Counted from the first letter of the stretch, positions 41,411 through 50,617 are shown. The stretch is DNA of 64,000 bases from Pseudomonadota bacterium (GCA_016703895.1 JADJBE010000006.1:124001-188000); one strand, 5' to 3'. Notes: generated by a model from the letters alone, not told the origin. Numbers and translations: made by a program.

Positions 41411-42790
41411 TCAGCGTGCCGGCGCCAGCAAACGCGTTTCGGCGCTTGCCGTGAGACGCGGATCGTCTTCAGCCGTGATCGTAAAGCGGATCGTTTCCGG
41501 TCCCAGAGGTTCGTAAGCGTCACGGCGGACGCGAATCGCCGCCGGATAAACGCTGCCGCTCTCGACCAAAAAGCTGGGCGCCGCCGGATCGATCGACAGG
41601 CGTTCGGGATCATTGACGCTGACTTGGAAGCGGCGCGTCTGTTCGGACTTGTTCAGGATTTTCACCGTGTACACGTTCTCAAGTTGCCCATCATCGAGGA
41701 TACGATAGAGCGCGTTGCGATCGCGGAGTACGTCCACGCCGATCGGCTGGCGCAGCCCCAGTGCGACGAAAAACCCGACGACCAGCAGCGACAACAGGGC
41801 GCCATAAACGACTACGCGGGGCCGTAGTACGTGCGTCTTCTTGTGCTCAAGCGCGTGCTGCGTGTCGTAGCGAATCAGACCGCGCGGATAGTTCATCTTG
41901 TCCATCACGCTGTCGCAGGCGTCGACACAGGCAGCGCAGGCGATGCACTCGTATTGCAGACCTTGCCGGATATCAATGCCCGTCGGGCACACCTGCACAC
42001 ACAGCGTGCAATCGATGCACGCACCGAGGCCAACGGCTTCGGGCTCGACGCCGCGCTTGCGGCCGCCGCGTGGCTCGCCGCGTCCTTCGTCGTACGTGAT
42101 GATCAACGTGTCCTTGTCGAACATCGCGCTCTGGAAGCGCGCGTAAGGACACATGTATTTACACACCTGCTCGCGCAGAAAGCCGGCGTTACCGTAGGTG
42201 GCAAAGCCATAGAACAAGATCCAGAAGGTCTCCCACGAGCCGAGCGAGAACGTCACCAGTTCATGGGCAAGGTGGGTGATCGGCGTGAAGTAGCCGACAA
42301 AGGTGAAGCCGGTCCACAGCGCAAAGCCGATCCACAGCGCTTGTTTGGCCGACTTACGCAGAATCTTGTTAGCTGACCAGGGCGCAGCGTCGAGCTTCAT
42401 CTGCGCCGCCCGGGTACCCTCGGTCCAGCGCTCCATGGCCACGAACGCCTCGGTCCACACGGTTTGCGGGCAGGCGAAGCCGCACCATACGCGGCCGCCT
42501 ACCGCAGTAAAGAAAAACAGCGCGAGCGCGGCTATCACCAGTAGCCAGGTGAGAAACACGAAGTCTTGCGGCCACAGCACCAGACCGAAGATGTAGAACT
42601 TGCGTGCCGGCAGGTCGAACAAAACTGCCTGTCGTCCGTTCCACTGCAAAAACGGGACGAGATAAAACAGACCGAGCAGGATCCAGACCGCGGCAGTACG
42701 CAGACGCGCAAATCGTCCGGTCACCTCGCGTGCATAGACTTTCTGATGGGCGAGGTAGTAGGAGTCCGTCTCAGGTGTGGTAGTTGTCAC
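41411..42790 (-). CDS. ccoG: cbb3 oxidase accessory Fe-S protein CcoG
   Basis: 459 residues from GTG 42790, which overlaps the stop of the gene before as GTGA. Several membrane helices, CGFACPQTVW, then two 4Fe-4S sets in CIDCTLCVQVCPTGIDIRQG and CIACAACVDACDSVMDKMNYP, and the C-terminal FixG immunoglobulin-like domain (about 345-459). CcoG is a cupric reductase that supplies Cu(I) for cbb3 assembly. All the expected Cys residues are present. Confidence 0.93.
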   Translation of the reverse strand: MTTTTPETDSYYLAHQKVYAREVTGRFARLRTAAVWILLGLFYLVPFLQWNGRQAVLFDLPARKFYIFGLVLWPQDFVFLTWLLVIAALALFFFTAVGGRVWCGFACPQTVWTEAFVAMERWTEGTRAAQMKLDAAPWSANKILRKSAKQALWIGFALWTGFTFVGYFTPITHLAHELVTFSLGSWETFWILFYGFATYGNAGFLREQVCKYMCPYARFQSAMFDKDTLIITYDEGRGEPRGGRKRGVEPEAVGLGACIDCTLCVQVCPTGIDIRQGLQYECIACAACVDACDSVMDKMNYPRGLIRYDTQHALEHKKTHVLRPRVVVYGALLSLLVVGFFVALGLRQPIGVDVLRDRNALYRILDDGQLENVYTVKILNKSEQTRRFQVSVNDPERLSIDPAAPSFLVESGSVYPAAIRVRRDAYEPLGPETIRFTITAEDDPRLTASAETRLLAPAR

Positions 42791-43062
42791 CTTCTGTGTT
42801 CCGTCCGCACGAGATAAACGGCCATGGCGGCCGCACTCAAGCCGACGAGCAGAAAAAAGAAAAACCCGACGGCGTAGACAGTCAGCCGATCGGTCCACCA
42901 GTCCGGCACCAGACCGCTGGCGACTGTGTCAGGATCCAGCAGCGCAAAGCAGACCATGGTGCCAATGGCGGCGGCCAGGAAGCCACTCCAGGCAACGACT
43001 GCGATCGAGCGACTCCTTGGACTCAGATCCGGGGGGAGACCATTGTTCACAGAAGTCGACAT
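42787..43062 (-). CDS. small two-helix membrane protein in cbb3 operon
   Basis: 91 residues, not assigned to a named family. Two hydrophobic helices are visible: SIAVVAWSGFLAAAIGTMVCFAL (about 19-41) and VYAVGFFFFLLVGLSAAAMAVYL (about 63-85), joined by an Asp/Pro/Trp-rich loop (LVPDWWTDRL). It sits between ccoP and ccoG, coupled to ccoG by a GTGA overlap. It could be a small subunit or assembly factor; no metal-binding residue is present. Confidence 0.75.
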   Translation of the reverse strand: MSTSVNNGLPPDLSPRSRSIAVVAWSGFLAAAIGTMVCFALLDPDTVASGLVPDWWTDRLTVYAVGFFFFLLVGLSAAAMAVYLVRTEHRR

Positions 43063-43092
43063 CGATCGCAGTCTGCCTGTTTTGTCAGCGCT

Positions 43093-43992
43093 TTAGGGCG
43101 CAGCGTCTGAGCCGTGCAGGCCCAGTACGTACGCCGCCAGCAAGTTGATACGCACTGCACCCAGCCGATCGCCCTGAGCGGGCATTTCGTTTTGTCGGCC
43201 TAGCTCAATCGTGTGGCGTACCGCGGCGGGTGAGCCGCCGTGCAACCAGATTTTGTCGGTAAGATTCGGTGCGCCGAGTGCCGGATTGCCGGAGCCGTCC
43301 GGGCCGTGACAGGCGACGCACATTTCCTCGTAACGCGCTTTGCCGTTGGCGGCATTGCCGGCTGGAACAGTGCGCCCGGAGAGACTCAGCGTGTAGGCAA
43401 CCACGTCCTCGACGCCCTGCGGGCCCAGTGCTTCGCCCCAGGGCGCCATGATGCCGATGCGGCCGTTGTTGATGGTCTCGACGACTGTCTCGGGCGAACC
43501 GCCCCACAGCCAGTCGCCATCGACCAGATTGGGGAAGCCCGGTGCGCCTCGGCCGTCGGAGCCGTGACAGGTAGCACAGTTGTTGGCAAACAGATTGCGG
43601 CCGACCGTACGGGCTGCAGGGTTCTGCTCAAGCTGCTCGATAGTTTGCGTTGCGAACGGCGCGAGTGTCTGCTGCAGACGTGCCTCATTGGCCGCGAATT
43701 GCTCGTCGTGTTGCTTCGCCGATGTCCAGCCTAACGTCCCCTGGTAAGAACCCATGCCGGGAAAGAGGACCAGGTAAGCAATGGCGAAGACAATTGTCAG
43801 GATGAACAGCCACAGCCACCAGCGCGGCAGCGGATTGTTGTACTCCCGCAGATCTTCGTCCCACACGTGTCCGGTGGTTTCGGAGGTGGTGGTTTCGCCC
43901 GGTTTTGGGCGCACTGCCAGTAGTAGCCACGCTAAGCCCGCAACGTTTAGCACGGTCAAAATGATGATATACCAACTAATTCCAGAGCTCAT
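43093..43992 (-). CDS. ccoP: cbb3 oxidase subunit III, diheme cytochrome c
   Basis: 299 residues. Two N-terminal membrane helices, with the conserved VWDEDLREYNNPLPRWW between them. Two c-type hemes bind at CATCH (139-143) and CVACH (225-229), with Met ligands in IMAPWG and EMPAQG. It receives electrons from CcoO or soluble cytochromes. Its ATG overlaps the stop of ccoQ (ATGA). The two extra-helix form of the N-terminus is common in gammaproteobacteria. Confidence 0.95.
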   Translation of the reverse strand: MSSGISWYIIILTVLNVAGLAWLLLAVRPKPGETTTSETTGHVWDEDLREYNNPLPRWWLWLFILTIVFAIAYLVLFPGMGSYQGTLGWTSAKQHDEQFAANEARLQQTLAPFATQTIEQLEQNPAARTVGRNLFANNCATCHGSDGRGAPGFPNLVDGDWLWGGSPETVVETINNGRIGIMAPWGEALGPQGVEDVVAYTLSLSGRTVPAGNAANGKARYEEMCVACHGPDGSGNPALGAPNLTDKIWLHGGSPAAVRHTIELGRQNEMPAQGDRLGAVRINLLAAYVLGLHGSDAAP

Positions 43993-44132
43993 TTGTCGTC
44001 TTCCTCGAGCGCCGTACGAGCGGCGCGGTCGAATTGTTCTTTGCGCTTACTGCTGTACGCCCAGACGACCAGTGCCAAGAACAGTACTATCAGGGCGCCA
44101 GTGATCAGTCCGCGTACAGTACCGATATCCAT
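43989..44132 (-). CDS. ccoQ: cbb3 oxidase subunit IV, CcoQ
   Basis: 47 residues: MDIGTVRGLITGALIVLFL begins it, the helix continues through ALVVWAYSS, and a charged tail (KRKEQFDRAARTALEEDDK) ends it. This is the classic CcoQ pattern. It lies between ccoO and ccoP, with an ATGA overlap with ccoP and a seven-base gap after ccoO. It stabilises the oxidase. Confidence 0.9.
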   Translation of the reverse strand: MDIGTVRGLITGALIVLFLALVVWAYSSKRKEQFDRAARTALEEDDK

Positions 44133-44139
44133 TGCGCGG

Positions 44140-44748
44140 CTACTTCCAGTTCTTCGCTTCGATGCCAAGACCTTGCAGGTAGGCGATCAGCGCCTCCATC
44201 TCGGTCTTGCCGGCGACTTCGTCGGCTGCTGCGGCAATCTGTTCGTCGGTATACGGCACGCCGACCTTGCGCAGCGCCGCCAACTTACGCGGCGTCACCG
44301 ACGCATCGATCTCGGCAGTCGATAGCCACGGAAAGCCGGGCATGTTCGACTCAGGCACAACATCGCGCGGATTGATCAGGTGCACCCGCTGCCACTCGTC
44401 TGAATATCGACCGCCGACGCGCGCGAGGTCCGGCCCGGTGCGTTTACTGCCAAAGACAAACGGATGGTCATACACCGTCTCACCAGCAAGCGTGTAATGG
44501 CCATACCGTTCCGTTTCGGCGCGTAAGGTGCGGATCATCTGCGAATGGCACACCGTGCAGCCCTCGCGGATATAGATATCCCGCCCCTCCAGCCGCAGTG
44601 CGCTATAGGGCTCGATGCCCGGTGCGGGCTGGGTCGTCTCGCTCTGAAAGTAGAGCGGTACGATTTCGACCAAGCCACCGATGCTGATGACAACCGCGAT
44701 CAGCACGCCAAGCAGCGTGACGCTTTTTTCAACTTTTTCGTGTTTCAC
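44140..44748 (-). CDS. ccoO: cbb3 oxidase subunit II, monoheme cytochrome c
   Basis: 202 residues. An N-terminal membrane anchor (LLGVLIAVVISIGGLVEIVP) and a periplasmic domain with one c-type heme at CTVCH (64-68) in REGCTVCHSQMIRTLRAETERYG, the family hallmark. KRTGPDLARVGGRYSDEW and ESNMPGFPWL follow; the axial Met is in the latter. The operon position after ccoN is normal. Confidence 0.95.
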   Translation of the reverse strand: MKHEKVEKSVTLLGVLIAVVISIGGLVEIVPLYFQSETTQPAPGIEPYSALRLEGRDIYIREGCTVCHSQMIRTLRAETERYGHYTLAGETVYDHPFVFGSKRTGPDLARVGGRYSDEWQRVHLINPRDVVPESNMPGFPWLSTAEIDASVTPRKLAALRKVGVPYTDEQIAAAADEVAGKTEMEALIAYLQGLGIEAKNWK

Positions 44749-44781
44749 GATTCAATATCCTGAAGTTGTCGTACCTGGCGA

Positions 44782-46239
44782 TCACGCCGGCTGCGGGATG
44801 GGCGCGTCGGCGATTGACGTGCGCTCTGCAACAGTCTTGTAGACGTTGTAAAGCATGAGCAGCATGCCGCCGAACACCATCGTGCCGCCAATCAAGCGCA
44901 CCACGTAGTACGGGTAGGTCGCTGACAGCGCCTCGATGAACGAGTAGGTCAGCGTGCCGTCCGGGTTGGTAGCACGCCACATCAGGCCCTGCATGACGCC
45001 CGCGATCCACATCGCAGCCACGTACAGCACGATACCGATCGTCGTAGTCCAGAAGTGCCAGTCGATCAGTCGGATGCTCCACATTTCCTTGCGACCGTAG
45101 AGCCGCGGGATCACCACATAGAGTGAGCCGATCGACACCATCGCGACCCAGCCGAGTGCGCCGGAGTGTACATGGCCGATAGTCCAGTCCGTGTAATGCG
45201 ACAGCGCATTGACGGTCTTGATGGACATCATCGGCCCTTCGAAGGTGGACATGCCGTAGAACGACAGCGACACGATCAGGAACTTCAGGATCGGGTCGGT
45301 ACGTAGTTTGTGCCAGGCCCCGGAGAGCGTCATGATGCCGTTGATCATGCCGCCCCACGAGGGTGCCAGCAGGATCAGCGAGAACACCACACCTAACGAC
45401 TGCGCCCAGTCCGGCAGCGACGTGTAGTGCAGATGGTGCGGTCCGGCCCACATATAGACGGACACCAGGGCCCAAAAGTGAATGATTGACAGACGGTAAG
45501 AGTAAACCGGCCGGCCCGCTTGCTTCGGCACGAAGTAGTACATCATGCCGAGAAAGCCAGTGGTCAGGAAGAAGCCCACGGCGTTGTGGCCGTACCACCA
45601 CTGCACCATGGCATCGATCGTGCCGGCATAGACGGAGTAGGACTTTGTCAAGGTGACCGGGATCGCCGCGCTGTTGACGATGTGCAGCACTGCAACGGTG
45701 ATAATGAAGGACGCATAGAACCAGTTCGCGACATAGATATGCGACACGCGACGTTTGACCAACGTGCCCAAAAACACGATCGCGTAGGCCACCCAGACAA
45801 CGGCGATCAGCAGGTCGATCGGCCATTCAAGCTCGGCGTATTCTTTGCTCGTGGTCCAACCCAACGGCAGTGAAACCGCCGCCAGTACAATGACCAGTTG
45901 CCAGCCCCAGAAGACGAACGAGGCCAAGCCGTCAGAGAAGATGCGCGTATGGCAGGTACGCTGCACGACATAGAAAGACGTGCCGATCAGCGCCGAGCCA
46001 CCGAAGGCGAAGATGACCGCGTTGGTATGCAAGGGTCGCAAGCGACTATAGGTCAGCCACGGCACGTCAAAGTTCAGTGCTGGCCAGATGAGCTGCGCAG
46101 CGATGATGACGCCCACCAGCATTCCCACGATGCCCCAGACGACGGTCATCAGCGCGAACTGGCGTACCACTTTGTCGTTATAGGTCATCGCCCCGGTTTG
46201 CGCATGACGCGCATCAACGGCCCCCACGGCGGTTTGCAT
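44782..46239 (-). CDS. ccoN: cbb3 cytochrome oxidase catalytic subunit I
   Basis: 485 residues with twelve membrane helices. The heme b ligand lies in SRLRPLHTNAVIFAF, CuB and the cross-link region in WWYGHNAVGFFLTTGFLG, and the paired heme His in DWTIGHVHSGALGWVAM. It reduces oxygen to water with high affinity and pumps protons. AGGGAA lies a few bases before the ATG. It is the first gene of the operon. A full Fnr/Anr box was looked for in the upstream 214 bases and not found. Confidence 0.96.
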   Translation of the reverse strand: MQTAVGAVDARHAQTGAMTYNDKVVRQFALMTVVWGIVGMLVGVIIAAQLIWPALNFDVPWLTYSRLRPLHTNAVIFAFGGSALIGTSFYVVQRTCHTRIFSDGLASFVFWGWQLVIVLAAVSLPLGWTTSKEYAELEWPIDLLIAVVWVAYAIVFLGTLVKRRVSHIYVANWFYASFIITVAVLHIVNSAAIPVTLTKSYSVYAGTIDAMVQWWYGHNAVGFFLTTGFLGMMYYFVPKQAGRPVYSYRLSIIHFWALVSVYMWAGPHHLHYTSLPDWAQSLGVVFSLILLAPSWGGMINGIMTLSGAWHKLRTDPILKFLIVSLSFYGMSTFEGPMMSIKTVNALSHYTDWTIGHVHSGALGWVAMVSIGSLYVVIPRLYGRKEMWSIRLIDWHFWTTTIGIVLYVAAMWIAGVMQGLMWRATNPDGTLTYSFIEALSATYPYYVVRLIGGTMVFGGMLLMLYNVYKTVAERTSIADAPIPQPA

Positions 46240-46325
46240 AAGTTTCCCTAACCTTTGGTTGTCTATAGCTCGAAAAGCCGGGCGCAGTCTGGTTCGCGAG
46301 CCGCTATTTTCGAATACGGGACACT

Positions 46326-46345
46326 ACGTAGCACCACGTAGCACC
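46326..46345. repeat. direct repeat in ccoN-proB promoter gap
   Basis: ACGTAGCACC occurs twice in tandem (46326-46335, 46336-46345) in the 214-base gap between divergent ccoN and proB. It might be a paired binding site for a regulator of either gene. No named motif was recognised; nothing else could be assigned in this gap. Confidence 0.4.
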
Positions 46346-46453
46346 TTGGGGCAAGTCCAGCGGCGAGCGTGCCTCGCCGAGCCCCATCCCGTAGACTGCC
46401 GGCTCTACCGCGCCACGCGTCGCGGCTCATCAAGTTAAGCGCACGGGCAGGCC

Positions 46454-47624
46454 ATGGACACTTCTGGGGGGCAATCAAACGGCGCGCTGCTCGGCAATGC
46501 GCGGCGCATCGTGGTCAAGGTGGGGTCGGCGTTGCTTGTTGATCAGGCGAGCGGCCGCGTCAATCGCAATTGGCTCGAGACGGTTGTCCAGGACCTGATT
46601 CGCCTGCGCCAACGAGGTCAGGAAGTGATCCTGGTTTCCTCCGGCGCGGTGGCGCTGGGGCGCCGCCGCCTGCAACTGCCGGCAGGTGTGCTGCGGCTCG
46701 AGGACAGTCAGGCCGCTGCGGCCGTGGGCCAGATCACGCTGGCGCACACTTATAAAGAGCTGCTGGAGCAAGCGGATATCACCGTGGCGCAAGTTCTGCT
46801 GACGCTGGGTGATACCGAACAGCGCCGGCGCTACCTGAATGCGCGCCACCTTGAATTCCCTGCTGGCATTGGGCGCGATTCCCGTGATCAACGAGAACGA
46901 CACAGTGGCGACTGCTGAGATCCGCTACGGCGACAATGATCGCCTGGCCGCGCGCGTCGCGCAGATGGCCAGTGCCGATTGTCTGGTGCTGCTGTCAGAC
47001 GTTGACGGTCTGTTTACGGCGGACCCAGCGGTTGACGCCGCTGCGAGTTTCATCCCGCTGGTCACTGAGATCACGCCGGCCATCGAAGCGATGGCCGGTG
47101 GCTCCGCGTCGGCGGTCGGTTCCGGGGGCATGACGACCAAGCTGATGGCCGCCAAAATAGCCGTGTCGGCAGGTTGTTCGATGTGTATCTCGTCTGGCCA
47201 TCACCCACACCCGCTGGCCCGGATCGAAAGCGGTGCGCGCAGCACTTGGTTCGTGCCTCACGGCACGCCGGTGGCCGCGCGCAAGCAGTGGATCGCCGGC
47301 ACGCTCAAGCCGGCTGGTGCGATCACGATCGATGCAGGTGCGCTGACCGCGTTGTTAGCAGGCAAGAGCCTGCTGCCGGCGGGTGTGGTGAGCGTGTCAG
47401 GACGGTTTGATCGCGGCGATACGGTCAGTGTGCTCTCGGCCACAGGCGAAGAGATCGCGCGCGGCATGATTGCGTACTCCGATGTCGATGCACAGCGCTT
47501 TCTGGGCAAGCGCAGTACTGAGATTGCGGCATTGCTTGGCTTCCGCGGCCGCGATGAGATGATTCATCGCGACGATCTGGTGTTGTTGCGTAATTCGACT
47601 GCGACGCGAGCGAGTCAGGTGTGA
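46454..47624 (+). pseudogene. proB: glutamate 5-kinase, frameshifted
   Basis: Full-length ProB (about 390 residues) in two frames. The first (46454 to about 46846) has RRIVVKVGSALLVDQASGRVN, VSSGAVALGRRRL and DTEQRRRYLNAR; the second (about 46846 to 47624) goes on with ATLNSLLALGAIPVINENDT, IRYGDNDRLAARVA, the late GSGGMTTKLMAAKIA and a PUA domain. Between them one GC unit of a GCGCGC run is lost near 46840-46847 (frames shift by two). ProA, translationally coupled, is intact. If real, the cell cannot make proline by this route; an assembly error is equally likely. Confidence 0.88.
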
Positions 47625-48886
47625 CGACGCAATTGCATGACACGATGCTGGCGATGGGTCGTGACGCGGTCGCAGCGGCGCGCGAACTCGCACAAGCAGA
47701 CACGCAGATGCGCAATGGGGCTTTGGCGGCGATTGCAGCCGATCTACGTGCATCGTGCGCTGCGATACTGGCGGCAAACCAGCGTGACCTTGAAGCCGCA
47801 CGTGCCAATGGACTTGCCGCGGCAATGCTCGATCGCCTGGCGCTCGATGCGAAGCGCGTCGCAGCGATGGCAAATGGCGTCGAGGCGATCATGGCGCTGC
47901 CGGATCCTGTCGGCAGTGTCAGCGCTGAGTGGCAACGGCCCAATGGGCTCGTGATCCAGCGCGTGCGCGTGCCGCTCGGCGTCATCGGCATCATTTATGA
48001 GAGCCGACCCAACGTCACCTGTGACGCCGGTGCGCTGTGCCTGAAGTCGGGCAATGCCGCGATTCTGCGTGGCGGCTCGGAGAGTGTGCATTCCAGCCGC
48101 GCGATCCACGAGTCGTTAGTACGAGGATTGCTGGTTGCTGGACTGCCAGCGGCGTGCATTCAGTTGGTGGCCACTACCGATCGCGCCGCTGTGGGTCATA
48201 TGTTAGCCGACATGAGCGGGTATATTGACGTCGTGGTGCCGCGCGGCGGCAAGAGCCTGGTGGCACGCGTGCTGCAAGAGGCCCGTGTACCGGTGATTGG
48301 TCATCTCGAAGGCATCTGTCATGTTTACGTTGACCGGGACGCCGATCTCGCGATGGCGCGGGCGATCGTTTTGAATGCCAAAATGCGGCGTACGGGCATC
48401 TGCGGCGCCGCCGAGACCTTGTTAGTGGATCGCGGCTGCGTGACGACGCATCTCGTGCCGATCGTGCGGGACCTGATCGAGGCGGGTTGTGAGGTGCGCG
48501 GTGACGCAATTGTTGCGGCGGCCGATTCGCGCGTCAAACCGGCGTCGGAGGAAGATTGGGGCACTGAGTACCTCGACGCGATTATTGCCGTGCGGGTCGT
48601 CGACGGGGTGGACGAGGCGATCGAGCACATTGAGCGCTACGGTTCGGCTCATACTGAGAGCATCGTCACCGGCAATGACGCGACTGCGCAGCATTTCCTG
48701 CAGCGCGTCGACAGCGCGATCGTATTGCACAACGCGTCGACACAGTTCGCGGACGGCGGTGAGTTTGGGATGGGGGCCGAGATCGGCATCTCCACCGACC
48801 GGTTTCATGCTCGCGGTCCGGTGGGCGTCGAGCAACTCACCAGCTACAAGTACGTCGTACGCGGTGCGGGGCAGGTCCGGGCGTAA
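47621..48886 (+). CDS. proA: glutamate-5-semialdehyde dehydrogenase
   Basis: 421 residues from GTG 47621, overlapping the proB stop (GTGA). It has the aldehyde-dehydrogenase fold without the usual Glu base: VPLGVIGIIYESRPNVTCDA, LCLKSGNAAILRGGSE, VVPRGGKSLVARVLQEA, and the catalytic Cys in MRRTGICGAAETLL. It reduces gamma-glutamyl phosphate to the semialdehyde, the second step to proline. Complete and of normal length. Confidence 0.95.
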   Translation: MTTQLHDTMLAMGRDAVAAARELAQADTQMRNGALAAIAADLRASCAAILAANQRDLEAARANGLAAAMLDRLALDAKRVAAMANGVEAIMALPDPVGSVSAEWQRPNGLVIQRVRVPLGVIGIIYESRPNVTCDAGALCLKSGNAAILRGGSESVHSSRAIHESLVRGLLVAGLPAACIQLVATTDRAAVGHMLADMSGYIDVVVPRGGKSLVARVLQEARVPVIGHLEGICHVYVDRDADLAMARAIVLNAKMRRTGICGAAETLLVDRGCVTTHLVPIVRDLIEAGCEVRGDAIVAAADSRVKPASEEDWGTEYLDAIIAVRVVDGVDEAIEHIERYGSAHTESIVTGNDATAQHFLQRVDSAIVLHNASTQFADGGEFGMGAEIGISTDRFHARGPVGVEQLTSYKYVVRGAGQVRA

Positions 48887-48895
48887 GCGTCGAAT

Positions 48896-48924
48896 TTGTC
48901 TCCGCAGCGGTTTAGCTGTATATC
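48896..48924 (+). promoter_or_regulatory. sigma-70-like promoter of the copper cluster, possibly leaderless
   Basis: TTGTCT (48896-48901) and TATATC (48919-48924) are 17 bases apart, a good spacing. Transcription would start near 48931, at the ATG of the CopL-like gene (48932), so the message might have no leader. No Cop box or CueR-type dyad was recognised over it. Confidence 0.4.
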
Positions 48925-48931
48925 TACACCC

Positions 48932-49318
48932 ATGTTCTTGGTCGGCCGAACAGTATTCGTGCTGATTGCCGCGTTGATCGCGGTGAAGCCGCTGATGGCC
49001 TGCTGTCTCGACGGCGGACTTGCAGCCGCGTCACCAATGACTGCGAGTCACGCACCGCCGTGTCATGGTGAGCCGGACGGTGCGGAACAACGACATTGCA
49101 CCAGCTGTTGTGATTGCGATGCAGCGCTAGTGTCATCAACGGATCGGCTGGCGCCGCTGGTATCTCTGGTTGCGGATCAGTTCCAACTGATCGCAGTCGA
49201 CAGCCAGATCGTCCCGCCGTTCCAGCAGCGGGTTCTCCCGCTCAAGACGGGCCCGCCTGACGCGCCGCCGCGCAATCCCTCAACACCGGTGACCCTAAAG
49301 CAGCGACTGTTGATTTGA
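48932..49318 (+). CDS. Cys/His-rich exported protein, CopL-like
   Basis: 128 residues from ATG 48932. Residues 1-25 form a signal peptide ending LMACC. The mature part holds a run of metal-binding residues, with HAPPCHGEPDG and CTSCCDCDAALV as the main cluster. Small Cys/His-rich proteins of this kind (CopL and relatives) lie at the start of copper operons and help induction or bind Cu(I). The C-terminal half is Pro-rich with VPPFQQRVLPLKTGPPDAPP. It precedes cusC by 72 bases on the same strand. Confidence 0.6.
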   Translation: MFLVGRTVFVLIAALIAVKPLMACCLDGGLAAASPMTASHAPPCHGEPDGAEQRHCTSCCDCDAALVSSTDRLAPLVSLVADQFQLIAVDSQIVPPFQQRVLPLKTGPPDAPPRNPSTPVTLKQRLLI

Positions 49319-49390
49319 GCTGAGCATTGCCGCATTCAGCCTCGCGCTGACGTCTTGGCTCTCGTCTCGGCTTGTTTCCAGGATCTGCTC

Positions 49391-50617
49391 ATGCTCGCGC
49401 TCATTCGCCGCTCAGCGGCCTGCATCGTTTTATCTGGCATCGCCGCGCAGGCGTATGCGCAGACTTTCGCTGAACTCGAGCGCCGACTGCGTGAGCATCC
49501 CGCACTGCAAGCGCTCGGTTATCAGGCCGATGCGGAGCGCGAGCGAGCGCTTGCTGCGCGCGCGCTCCCAGATCCAGTCGTGTCGGTCGGCATCAATAAC
49601 CTGCCGCTGCAGGACCCTTCATTCGACACTTACCTGCCCACCAATAAAGCCATCGGCGTGCGGCAGCAGTTCCCGAGTGGCGCGGAGCGTCAGGCACGTT
49701 CGGTCGCGGCGCTCGGCCGTGCTGGCGAGACAGAGATCATGCGCGAGGCGCGTTTCGCGCAACTGCGTCGGGATCTGATAGTTAGCCTTGTCGAGAAGCA
49801 ACGGATTGCGCGCCAACACGGGTGGCTTGCGGCCCGGGAGGCCAAGCTCGCGGAGTTGATTGGCGTCGTCGAGGCAGAGGTCGCCGCGGGGCGTCCGGCG
49901 GTGTTTCGCCTGGCAGAGGTCGAAGCGGACCGTGCTGTTGTCGCGCGCATCCTTGCGGAACTAGCAGGGCAACAGGCCGAGTCCGACGCGCGGCTGATCG
50001 ACTTGCTGGGTGACGTGCCGATGACGCCGTTGCCTGATATGCAGCAGATCGAGTGGTCCGGCGATGTTGGCGAATTCTATGACGTCAAGATCGCCGCAGC
50101 GGCGATCGCGGTGGCCGATGCTGGTGTCGATCAAGCCGCAGCGGCCTGGAAACCTGAATGGGGCGTGCAATTGACTTACCAACAGCGCGAGCCTGGCAAC
50201 GGTCGCGTGGGCTCGACGTTTGCCGGCGATGATTGGGTGTCGGCTGCAGTGACCTTCAATATTCCGCTGTGGGGCAAACACAGCAAGCATCCGGCGCTGC
50301 GTGCCGCGCAAGCAAACCGGCAGGCCGCGCGCAGCCGATTAGAGGCAGCGGCGCGAACGGCAGCCGCCGATTACTCGCGATATCGCGCTGTGCAGCAAGC
50401 CGCCGACGCTAGTGTCGCGGCGCAAGCGGTGCAGATTCTTGCCATCGAGAATCGCAACAAGGCTCAGCTCGCGGTTTATGAATCAGGCGTCGGCGACTAT
50501 GCGCCGATCATCGACGGCGAAATTGCCATTTTGAAACTTCGCGCCGATCAGGCTGCGGCGGCAGCGCGCGGAGCGGCTGCCACCGCCAGCGTGAACGCAC
50601 TGGTGGTGCAGCCATGA
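49391..50617 (+). CDS. cusC: TolC-family outer membrane factor of Cu/Ag efflux
   Basis: 408 residues from ATG 49391; an earlier in-frame start lacks the signal peptide. After the leader (cut after QAYA) come two long helical repeats typical of OEP proteins: TFAELERRLREHPALQAL, VSVGINNLPLQDPSFDTYLP, GVRQQFPSGAERQARS and ITFNIPLW-like AAVTFNIPLWGKHSKHP. It would form the outer membrane channel of the tripartite pump with CusB and CusA. It ends in an ATGA overlap with cusB. Confidence 0.85.
   Translation: MLALIRRSAACIVLSGIAAQAYAQTFAELERRLREHPALQALGYQADAERERALAARALPDPVVSVGINNLPLQDPSFDTYLPTNKAIGVRQQFPSGAERQARSVAALGRAGETEIMREARFAQLRRDLIVSLVEKQRIARQHGWLAAREAKLAELIGVVEAEVAAGRPAVFRLAEVEADRAVVARILAELAGQQAESDARLIDLLGDVPMTPLPDMQQIEWSGDVGEFYDVKIAAAAIAVADAGVDQAAAAWKPEWGVQLTYQQREPGNGRVGSTFAGDDWVSAAVTFNIPLWGKHSKHPALRAAQANRQAARSRLEAAARTAAADYSRYRAVQQAADASVAAQAVQILAIENRNKAQLAVYESGVGDYAPIIDGEIAILKLRADQAAAAARGAAATASVNALVVQP

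Noticed and set aside
44729..45826. 365-codon reverse-strand frame overlapping ccoN
   Set aside because: It is a shifted frame of ccoN, whose own frame carries all heme and copper ligands.
46429..46433. ATCAA as a half of an Fnr/Anr site near proB
   Set aside because: The matching TTGAT half at the right spacing is absent.
46263..46478. 71-codon reverse frame upstream of ccoN
   Set aside because: No recognisable domain or ribosome site; it covers the ccoN-proB promoter gap.
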